64,000 nt of DNA from positions 704,521 through 768,520 of the forward strand of contig QEOQ01000544.1 in assembly GCA_010279815.1 (NCBI GenBank), written 5' to 3'. The stretch is from Brachionus plicatilis (Eukaryota > Rotifera > Eurotatoria > Ploima > Brachionidae). The notes under the pieces are model-generated. The model saw only the letters and a program-made list of their open reading frames with translations. It was not told the origin of the DNA and made no database searches. A program made the translations under genes and the position numbers. This document shows, in pieces, positions 32,487-42,100 of this stretch. Within the stretch, counting starts at the first letter, position 1, and every line of letters begins with the position of its first letter.

Positions 32487-33690
32487 TTTTTTCATGGCTC
32501 CTAAATTTTGCACTAAAAATCAATTTTTGAATTGATTCGGTCAGATCTTAAAATAAATTAAGTAACATTTTACTTCATTTAATTAGATCAAATAAATCTT
32601 AATTGGACTCAAATAAATTGAGAAACTTAATTGATATAAAAATAATTGACCCAACAATTTTTTCTTAATTATTTCAGAAATAACTAATTGAAAGCAAAAC
32701 CAGAAGACCTTTGAGATAAAACCGAAGGAAGTAGATAAGAACAAGACAACTTTCAAAGTTATTTTTTGGTCAAAGAATATCTTGGTTAATGAAGCAACAT
32801 AGAATATAAATACTTGAATAATTTTTGTTCATCAAAATCAACAGCAACTTTCAAAGTAAAATATAACATTTGAATAAATAAATAAAAAATGCCAAACCAA
32901 ATTACCAAATTACTCGAAAAAGCCAAATCAAAATTCAGCACTGGTTTTTGTGGCACTCAAGATCATATGAATCAATCAACCTACATTTCGGTGACCAAAG
33001 TAAATGTGGTAACTCCGGTCAAAATCAATCCTCAACAAAAAACATTGAAAAAAAGTGTTGCCAGAGCCAATTTATTCAATGATAAATCAATTGGTGTTTG
33101 TGATCAATCCACTATTAACATCTCTCAATTTCCTTTGCTAATTTCAACACCTGAAAGAAATAAAACTCTAGAATCAATTAGCCAATTTGATTCAACTGGA
33201 TCAGAAATATTTGAAAGTACCACTTCTGATTATGGATCAAATGTTTCAACTGCATATTCCAATGTTTTGTATGAATCCCCTCAATGTAGACAAAATACAA
33301 CACCATTTTCTCAAATGGAAGTTGAATCTTTTGGTTTTGGATCCAATGACTTTTGTTCAGCCAACTCTCTTCTATTTGAACAAGATCAATCTTTGTCTGA
33401 GTCTTCTCAAGAACAACAACTAGAACTAGAAAAAGAAATATTTGTATGCAAGGTGTCTTATACAGCTAAAACCAAAAATGAATTGTCAATTAAATTTTCA
33501 GATCGTCTGTTGGTTATAAAAGAGGATTTAAATTCATGTTATGTAAAAAATGTTTTGACAAACGAATGTGGTTTTGTACCTAACTTTACAATTTGTAAAT
33601 TATTTCAATTTTTGTCCGACATTAAACAATTAACAAACCATTAATAAACCATTAATAAATTAATTTTTTGAATGATTGTAAATTAATATT
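32487..33690 (+). repeat. Segmental duplicate A (inverted partner at 62200-63410)
   Basis: About 1.2 kb including some 400 bp upstream of the SH3 gene, the gene itself and about 45 bp after the stop. It matches the complement of 62200-63410. Similarity fades at the outer ends (the GTTTTTTCATGG neighbourhood upstream, TTAATTTTTT downstream). Confidence 0.85.
32889..33644 (+). CDS. SH3-domain protein, copy A, intronless, 251 aa
   Basis: Residues 1-184 are polar, Ser/Thr/Gln-rich and probably disordered, with Lys-rich patches near the start (KLLEKAKSKF) and at 47-60. Residues 185-238 form an SH3-like domain: FVCKVSYTAKTKNELSIKFS corresponds to the ALYDY-to-RT-loop strand with E-L-S-I, DRLLVI is the next strand, and CGFVPNFTICKL corresponds to the G-x-x-P-x-N-Y-V end. 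The usual binding-groove Trp after the n-Src loop is not present (SCYVKN instead), so classical PxxP binding is doubtful. It is probably cytosolic, with no signal or membrane segment. A nearly identical copy in reverse orientation lies at 62229-62993. No known orthologue comes to mind. Confidence 0.65.
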   Translation: MPNQITKLLEKAKSKFSTGFCGTQDHMNQSTYISVTKVNVVTPVKINPQQKTLKKSVARANLFNDKSIGVCDQSTINISQFPLLISTPERNKTLESISQFDSTGSEIFESTTSDYGSNVSTAYSNVLYESPQCRQNTTPFSQMEVESFGFGSNDFCSANSLLFEQDQSLSESSQEQQLELEKEIFVCKVSYTAKTKNELSIKFSDRLLVIKEDLNSCYVKNVLTNECGFVPNFTICKLFQFLSDIKQLTNH

Positions 33691-34998
33691 TTTTGTATTT
33701 GTCATATTCAATTTATTTATTTCAAAAATTAATAAAAATTACTAAATATAAAATTTGTTTGCTTTAAAATTAATTCCCAATAAAACATTATAATCATTCT
33801 ATTTATTTATTAAGTAAGTAAAATCTGGTCGAGCCGAGGCTCCATCTGAAAAAAAAAATAAAAAAAAGTTTCCTCTTCTTATATATATTTTGATTACATG
33901 ATCAGTTAACAAATGTCAATAATTGGTTGTTGAGAAGTGTAGGAGATTGAAGTTTTCAACTATTAAGCAAGGTAATGAAAAAACTCGTCAATTAGGAGGT
34001 ATAAACCACACAATGGAGATGCAAGACTGCAATCGGTTATCCTATATTTATATAGTTAATTAATTTGGAGTTAAATAACAATTTCTAAATGTAAAAGAAT
34101 TATTTTATTTTAAAAAAAGATTATTTAATGAGATATGAAAATTTTTTTAAATAAATTTTTAAAAATCGAAATATATTTTTATTTTTCAAAGTGGGGATTG
34201 GAAAGTAAAATCTCGAAAAAAAAAACAAATTAGACTATTTTTAATTGACTATTTTTTTTTAGAATTTGACATTTGTTTCTTGAGTTAAGTGGACTTATTT
34301 GTAGCTTTAAACAATTCGCTTAATACATCCATCTTGTTTTTTCGGTTGCCTGCTTTAAACTATACCCTTGTTATAAAATATTCATTTGAATTTCAACTCA
34401 ATTCGGTTATACAATGCTTAGGGAGGGACTGAATAATGAACTTTCAATTTTTTACTTCACTTAGAGATAATAATCAACTTTTAATTTCGAAATAATTTCA
34501 TACCTCAATTCAAAGCATAAAGGTAAAAATAAATAAATTTGAATTTTTTTAAATTCAGGTTAAAATTAATTGAAGTTTATATTAAGTTATTAATAAGACT
34601 TAAATTTTGAAAGTCAATTTAAAATAAAAAAGACTTAAATTTTAAATTGACTTTCAAAATTTAAAGTCATATTTATTTCAAATTGATTTTTATAGTGTTT
34701 CCCAAAGTTATTTTTGAGCCCATTTTCATTTTGGAAATATTGGTTCGACTTGCAGGTTATCTGAATCAATTTTTCGAAATATTTAAATAAATTTTTTTAC
34801 AAAATTCAAAGACACTTTTAAATTTAATACATCGTGCAAAGTCAAGGTATTTTAATTTGAAAATTTGAAAAATCAACTTTTTTCATAGATATGGATATAA
34901 CACAATTTCAAATGATTCATCATTTATTCTTATATTAAAGCTACTTTTCGAATACTGGCTTAAAATTTAATCTAAAATTATTTTTCATTTAAAAAAAA
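33645..34998. other. Intergenic, LINE tail and a small hairpin
   Basis: 33800-33848 looks like a LINE 3' end on the minus strand (CTCGGCTCGACCAGATTTTA followed by (AATA)n). A 72-bp inverted repeat with about 30-bp arms lies at 34597-34668. The rest is A/T-rich. Confidence 0.45.
34597..34668. repeat. Short fold-back repeat
   Basis: Arms of about 30 bp (GACTTAAATTTTGAAAGTCA and its complement, one base different) surround a short A-rich loop. Possibly a minimal fold-back element. Confidence 0.65.
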
Positions 34999-36245
34999 AT
35001 GAAATTAATTCTATTAATATCCATCATATCGAGCATTTTTATCTCTTCGATAAATTCAATAGCTCTTCACTACAAAATCAGTAAGTTATTTTTTTATAAA
35101 ATTAATAAAAAATCTTCTAAACCATTTTAATTCTTGCAGACAAGGCTCAAAATCTGACCCAATTGACTGAACCTGAGATTACATCTGACACCTACATGAG
35201 TCCTTTTCGCAGAGCAAGGGAAAAATCGTTAACCCTGGCATTGAAAAAAGGAAACTATTCACTGAGAAATGAACTAGATAAAGAATATTATCAAAATTAT
35301 AAAGTAAAAAAGCTAAGCGCCAAAGTAGCTGTTGATCAAAAAAGAGAAAGAGCTAAAGAAGCTAAATTGCGTCCTTTGAGCATGAGAACTTTGGCTCTTA
35401 AAAACAATCCAATTTACGGTTCTAATCCAAACTCCGTTGCCTTTTTACAATCCTTATCAGCTCACGGTCCCTCTAGAATGCACCCAAGCTCATTTTCGGG
35501 CTATGGGAACGCATATGCTTTCAACCCTGTCCAACAAATGTCAAGATTGAGAGATCAATCTTTGAGGGACCCCAATCGAAACACAAATATGCTCCGCGAT
35601 CAAAGAATTAAATTGCTTGAAGACAATGATTTTTTAAAGACAAATAGTCGCCTTGGTCAGTTCATATTCTCCAAAAATAGGGACTCTTTGTCATTCAACC
35701 CAATGAATCAAATGCCAAGAGAGCATGATTTTAGGCGTCAAAGATTTAATCCTTATCCGGCTATGAGAGAAAATCACTTCGCTAGGCCAACAAAGACAAA
35801 TTTTTTTAAATTTGAAAAACCTGAGGAAAAAAAAGTCGAACAAGAGGACATAGAATACTATTATGAGTATGAGGATGAGCCCGAAACCCAAATAAAGGTT
35901 GTAAATAAACTACCAAATTTTGAGGATGTTACCACTACCACCACCACTACCACTACAGAAAAATCCAAGACTACCACCACTACGACAGCACCGGAAATTT
36001 TTCAACAATCAGATGAATCCAATCAAAGATTAGCCGAGCTTATAAGAGAAGATTTGAGGGAAGACGAAAAAATTGACAAACGAAAGCCAAAAAAGTCCAG
36101 TGTTAGAAGATTATCGATGAGCAACAATGAAACAAAACTTATTGATTGGGATGAAATCGAAAAGGAAGACAAAGAATATGAAAAAACAGTGAATTTACAA
36201 AATGCTCTAAAGTCGTTTTTAAATTCAAAATTAGAGAGTTTTTAG
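34999..36245 (+). CDS. Secreted low-complexity basic/acidic protein, 2 exons, 395 aa
   Basis: Exons 34999-35080 and 35140-36245; the donor GTAAGTT and acceptor TTCTTGCAG are strong and the frame is kept. The first 24 residues (MKLILLISIISSIFISSINS) are a clear signal peptide with cleavage probably after NSIA. The mature part is Arg/Lys/Asn/Met-rich with recurring F-N-P-x-x-Q-M motifs (FNPVQQM, FNPMNQM) and repeated LRDQ units. It then has an acidic Tyr patch (DIEYYYEYEDE), a Thr run with one break (about nine Thr, then EKSK, then six Thr) that could be O-glycosylated, and a charged C-terminus with possible dibasic cleavage sites (DKRKPKK). It may be an extracellular-matrix, cuticle or mucus component. 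No family recognised. Confidence 0.7.
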
Positions 36246-36418
36246 ATTAAATCAAAAATTTTCTTAAGGTTTATTTTTTATGTTATGTTGTTATTTTTAA
36301 AATTAAAGGTCTTATTTTAGTTTAAAGTTTTATTCAAATAAAAATATTTAAAAAAATATGTTTTTTTTTTTTTGTTAGAATAATTGGACGGAATTAAAAT
36401 AGACTAAAATTTTATGTT
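36246..36418. other. Short convergent gap
   Basis: 173 bp between the converging 3' ends of the secreted-protein gene and TBCA, with a poly-T run near 36360. The two transcripts' 3' UTRs may overlap. Confidence 0.5.
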
Positions 36419-36754
36419 TTAATTAGTTTTAAGAACTATTTCTGCCTCGGATAACTGTTTGAGAGCTTCTTTGAATTCTTCTGTTTCTTTTAGTTCATCA
36501 GCATCTGACATTTTGGTCTTCAAGTCTTCGACAGCGGTTGTCAAACGCCTTAGACAATCAGGTCCCATCATTTTAGATTCGGCTAAAACCTCACCCATTT
36601 TCCTAATGTCATATTCATCACGACCTTCATCCTTCATTTTCTGGATCCTATTCTCAGTTTGAACCACTTCTTTTTCGTACATAAGTTTTTCTTTTATTAT
36701 ACGTTTCACAACGCCGTTTTGAATTTTTAATTGTTTAACTCGTTGGTCAGACAT
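36419..36754 (-). CDS. TBCA: Tubulin-specific chaperone A, intronless, 111 aa
   Basis: TBCA (cofactor A) captures beta-tubulin released from CCT and hands it on for dimer assembly. The 111 residues match the family length (about 108) and consist of three predicted helices forming a coiled-coil bundle. Family landmarks are RVKQLKIQNGVVKRIIKEK, MYEKEV, then YDIRKMGEVLAESKMMGPDC and RRLTTAVEDL. The start is the only suitable ATG, with an acceptor-like TCATAG 13 bp upstream. Confidence 0.93.
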   Translation of the reverse strand: MSDQRVKQLKIQNGVVKRIIKEKLMYEKEVVQTENRIQKMKDEGRDEYDIRKMGEVLAESKMMGPDCLRRLTTAVEDLKTKMSDADELKETEEFKEALKQLSEAEIVLKTN

Positions 36755-39125
36755 TTTTTTATTATTTTCTATGATAAAATTTTTCTAAAAAAAAATTAAA
36801 TTAAAATTTGATCGTTTCTATAGAAACAAAAGAGTGACCGATAAAAGTTATCTTAGTGTCTTAAAAGCATAAAAAAAATTTTTAATTAATCTTTTTATTT
36901 TTCCTGTGAAAAACTAAAATTCATAGTTTTTTTATTTTCGTTGGTTATTTTGAAATTGACCTGAAGATGAAGTTGTGAAATCTCAAAATTGGTTCTTTAA
37001 ATCAATCGGATAGAATTTAAAAAAATTAATTTGAAGTTTTTGAATAAAAGTAATAAAAATTTTAATATTTTGTTCTTGATTTTGATCCAAATTTCACAAA
37101 AGGTTGCATTTTTAATACAATTGCAAGGTAAGCAGATTGCAAGAATCTCGATTTTGGTAATAAAAAATACAGAGCCAATTTTAAGCTTTTAGAAAAAAAA
37201 TATTCTTTTCATTTTTTCAAAATTCAAATACCCTGAAAACGAATAAATTAAATTTTTTCACTTTTTTTCTACCGATAGTATGAGCTAACATATAGAAATT
37301 TTAACAATTTAAAATTTTCATCATTCTAATTCAATTAGCATAAAATTTTTTGAATTTGAACAAAGACATAGCTTATTGGTATTAATGAATCTTGCGAACT
37401 TTAGAAATGCTCCTGTTTGAACTTGCGAATAGATCAGAAATAATTTTTTTAAAAACCTTTGGATTGATTACAGAATTTCTCAATTATTTTTTCATTTACA
37501 GGACCAATACCTATAAAATCGAACTCAAATCCCAAAAATTTGAAAAAAGAATTGTTTACTTGAATAAACATTGGAAGGAACAAACATACTGAATAGAGTT
37601 ATGATTTGCGCGGGGCTAAACTTCGACAGTATCTTAATTTTAAATTTTTGAATTTAAGATAACTAAGCAAGAAAATAATTGAAAGCAAGAAGATATGCAT
37701 TAATAAATTATTTATCAATTACAGCATAAGATATCGGGCCCTAAAAACATATATATTTTTTTTTAATTAGGACTTAAACCAAATGAAAAAAAAGTTTTTG
37801 TTTTGTGGCCTCTCTAAAAAAACATAAGAGAAAAATCTTTTCACGAATAAAAAATATTTTTTATAGAATAAAAAAAAACTAATCACATGAAATCAACTCA
37901 TTGTAGTTTAAAAAAAACTCTCATGGAATTTATCTTCCTCAGCACACATTAGGCTTCTTCTATCAGATTCAGGAAAATATTTTTTGTTTTTTTTTTCAAA
38001 TAAAATAAGATTCCAAGGCAAATTGAAGTTTGAGATCAAGATCAAAAGATCAAAATATAAATTGTAATATTTTTTTAATAAAAGAGAAAAAATAAATTTT
38101 TTCAAAAGCAATTACTTGACATGTCATGTCAAGTTTATTTTCATATTTGAAATTTTTAAATTTCCCTTTTTATTGAACTTTATTAGGTTTAAATATTTTA
38201 ATTGATTTTAATGAAAACTTACTTTAAAAAAAATTAAATGTTTTAAAATTTAAATTCATTAAAGTAGAGAAATAAAAAATTATTTCAGTTTGAATGAATG
38301 GATATAAAAGTTATAAATTTGAATTTGTGAATTAACTTAACCTGAATTATTTAAATTATTGATTGTTTTTGTTAAATAAATTAGAGATCAATCATTATGA
38401 TGTTAATTTGATAATGAACCATTATTAGACATAAGATGTCTAGTAATGTTTAGTATTTATTTCTTAAAAATTATTAAAATCATTAGATTAATTAAGTATT
38501 AAAATTTTAAATGATCGTTTTGATCTTAAAATTTGATCTGAAACTTCAATTTGCCGATTCTAACTCATTAGAAATAAGAAACAATACTTCAAATTACCTT
38601 TACTATAAAAATTCAAATTCAAATTCAAAAGTTAGTTAATGAAAAAAATTACAAAATGTATTAAATAATTTTTATTTCATAAATCTTTGAGCTAATGGTG
38701 ATTAAATAATACTTTTTAAGTAGTCCTTTAAATAAAGTCTTTTTAGGGTTTACACAAATACAAATTACAAATTTTATGTAGAAAATCGAATCTAAAGGAA
38801 GTTTAAATATTTTTCGTTGATCTAACCTTATATTTGAAAAAATAAATATGAATCTCTTTAAATGAACATGAATTGTGAGAAAAAATTAAAAGTTCAAAAT
38901 ACAGCTATTCAGAAATTTTATTTTAAACCAGACCTGAATTTTCTTCACTTTAAATTTTGTGTTTATAATTTAGTCGACAAAATAAAAAAAATTACAAAAA
39001 ATGTATTACAAAATAATTTGTAACATTTATCAAAATTAAAAGTGAATTTAATTAAAATCTTTATTTAAATTGTGTAACTAAACAACTGCGATTAAGAATA
39101 AATTAAACTAAAACATATAAAATGA
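36755..39125. other. Intergenic, no gene seen
   Basis: 2.4 kb of A/T-rich DNA between TBCA and AP-3 beta, both on the minus strand. A short perfect palindrome CTTGACATG-t-CATGTCAAG lies at 38116-38134. A 67-codon minus-strand frame at 37908-38111 is mostly low complexity and was not accepted as a gene. Confidence 0.5.
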
Positions 39126-42100
39126 CTAGACTTTGGTAAGTATTTGCTTAACTTCTTTGATGAGCATGTTTGCCAGCACAATTTTCTCGCAATTTACATT
39201 AATAAAACATTTTCCGTCATCAGCAAAAAATAAACTGAGCAAAATGGGTGTTTTGCCAGACGCTGAAAACCCCGCATACTTCATCGAATCTTGTTGAGAC
39301 GACGGAATTTGGCAAACATTCACACCCTCAAGTATTTTCGTACCAAAATCTTTGCTGATAAACTGCGAATGAGTAAAATTTTGAACAAAACCATTCACTT
39401 CATTCATTCCCTTTAGTCTTGCCTGTAGCTTCATGAATTCATTCTCCGAAATGCTATAGCCTGGCTGAATTAATTCTCCTATGGGACATGTTATTGACAA
39501 ATTTGGCCATTTTTTAGTCATCGAAGTGCCGCCCAGAGTCGGATCATTGGAATAGATTGCACACAATTCGAACACAGCTGGCTGGAATGTGTCATTAAAA
39601 TCAATTGCCACTATCTGATTTGCACTAGCTCCCTTGGTTAAACTAAACTCGCTCAATTCGCTCATTGACATGCCCAACTGCAATTTTTTATTGCTAACAC
39701 TGAACGAGTTCAGGTCTCCGTTGGTAAAATTGGAAATTTTTAACTCAACAGTCACGGCTTTGTTGGAAAATTGATTTGCCTGACGAGTAAATTTGTACTG
39801 AATTTGTAGGCCATTTCCACTTATTTTGTTCAAAAGCTCGAATTCTTTATTTGTTGTGTAGATTTTTTGTCCTAAATGTTGACCAGATGCAGAACCCAAA
39901 TTGGCCAAATCGGCCAAACTGGGAGACAAAATTGGCATTGAAGATTGAACAGGCACAGCTGGTTGAACTGAAGGCTCGCTAAAGTCCAAATCAAGCAGGG
40001 ATACTTCATTAGCTGGCTGTGCTACTTTTTTTTCAGCCTTTTTCATAGCTGGTTTAACTCCAGCTTTTGCCGCTGGTTTTGATGGTTTTGACTCTTGTTC
40101 GGACTCAGTTTCCGATTCGGCCTCGCTACTTGAATCCGATGAACTTGACGATTCTTCTGAATCCTCCGAAGTTTCAGTTTCAGATTTTTTTACATCTTCT
40201 TCTTCTACTTCTTCTTCTACTTCTTCTTCACTCTGTTCGTGTTCCGATCCATTCTCTGAATCGTTTTCAGTCTCTGAATCTGACTCAGATCCACTCTCTT
40301 CTGATTCTTCCGATTCCGTGGGATCAGCTCCCTCTGTTGACTGACTCTTTTGCTCCTCATCATCATCCGAGTAAAATTTGTCCGATTTTTTCCTCAATTT
40401 TGCGACATGAACGGCCTTTTCAGCCACAGGCACTTCAATATTCCTGACCGATGGATCTGGTGCTTCTGCAGGAAACTCTGGCAACTCGGTGTAGCCATTA
40501 ACTCGTGCACCAATTGCATGAGACAAAGTGCCTAGCTGAAAGTGGTCGCTATCCTTGTAAGCCGATTCTAGAAGTGGTGCAGGCTTTGGAGCTAGAATAA
40601 TTTTTTTGACATGTTTGGCCAGCTGAGGACACTTTTCATTGTTATAAATGAGAGCTCTTAGGAATCGAGCGCGGTCTCGAATGTCATAACTTTGGTCATA
40701 TTTGGCCAAGTTGAGCACATATTGGACTAATATTGCCACTTGTTTTTGGTTAGTCAAAAACAACTTCACTGCCAAGTTAAGAATTTGAAGCTTTACGCTA
40801 ATTTCTTCATCGCAAAAAGTCTTGGCCATTTTGCGCAATACATCTGGCGCTAGTTTTTTAACCTGGTCTGAGTATTCACCAATAAGCCAGAGAATGCTAG
40901 CTTTGGCCATTGCCACGCTCACTTTATCACTCATTTTTGCCATTCTCTTTATAATTGAGCCGTTTTTAGACGGATTTGACTGAATTAGCCGTTTGATCAC
41001 CACTACACTTTCGCCCACAATTGTTTCGTCTTTTTTGGACATAAGATTTACCAAACCAGCTAGACAACTATCAGTTACTTCCTTAATTGTACTGGCGCAT
41101 CTGCCAATGGCGTTTATGGTGGCCGCCGCAAATTCTTTATCCTGACTGAGAACATAGGTCTGAAATTCTCGTAGAATTATGGATATGTTGCCCTGATTGG
41201 CAAGGCATGTTAAAATTTCGAGTTTTAAAATTTTAACATGTATGCTGTCCGAAGTGTGGACATAAAAGCTTTTGTGGTGTGGCTGAAACATGTGCTGGTT
41301 TTTTTGAGCCATGGAAACAATATTTTTTAGGACAATAATTTGGACTTCGCGATGACTGCGCAAAAGTCGAACCAAAGCTTTGGCCACAAGTGGAATTTCG
41401 TTTCTGGGTGCAACGTAGTAATAAAGTTGAGCTACTGACATGACCACTGATGAGTTGCGGCTTTGCAGCAATGGCTTAGTCACTCGCAGCAGTAAACGAT
41501 GATCCGGGTCCATTGGTTTGGTAAATCTAGAGTCCATGTCTTCACTCTCATCTTCTTCACTTTCATTTTGCTCCTCATTTTTTGACTCTTCGTCTGAAAT
41601 TGCATTAGGGTTTAGGAATTGGGTACGAGCGTAGCGAGTCAGCATGTTAATGATGATCACTTGGCCCCATTCGTCAACATCTATTAACAAATTGCACAAT
41701 TTGCGGAAGCTTTTATGTATTAAATCAATTCGTTCTGGGCACACTTCTTCAAATGCTGCTATTGCGCTACCTGCTACAAGCTAATATATAAATAAAAAAA
41801 AAAATTTTTATTATACGTTTTGATTGAAATGGATTTTTTAGATTAAATAAATATTCTTTTTTCCCAAAATATATTTATTTATTTATTTAAGTTTAAGTTT
41901 AAGTCCCATGGACAAATTGAAGTATAAAATATATTTAGAAATAAAAAAAATAAGAAAAAAAAAATAATACAATTAAATGTCTATTTTACAATTTAATAAT
42001 CATTTAGTTAAAAAAAAATAAAAAAAATTTAACCTCATAGGATCTACGGAAGGAGTTAGTAGAAATATAAACAAAAGTAATAGACATAATTATGCATAAA

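Larger units (their letters stand above)
30631..32888. other. Intergenic with MITE, assembly gap and duplicated flank
   Basis: Contains a MITE-like element (31023-31364), a GTCGACT-rich stretch (31500-31555), an N gap (31789-31885) between two near-identical 105-bp copies, and the upstream part of the duplicated SH3 unit from about 32487. Confidence 0.5.

Noticed and set aside
33187..33423. Second frame inside the SH3 gene, present in both copies (also 62459-62695)
   Set aside because: Conserved only because the two DNA copies are nearly identical; the main frame has the SH3-like domain.
37908..38111. 67-codon minus-strand frame
   Set aside because: Mostly Phe/Leu/Lys low complexity with no domain or splice support.
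40067..40447. 126-codon + strand frame rich in Leu
   Set aside because: Complement of the Ser/Glu-rich AP-3 beta hinge.
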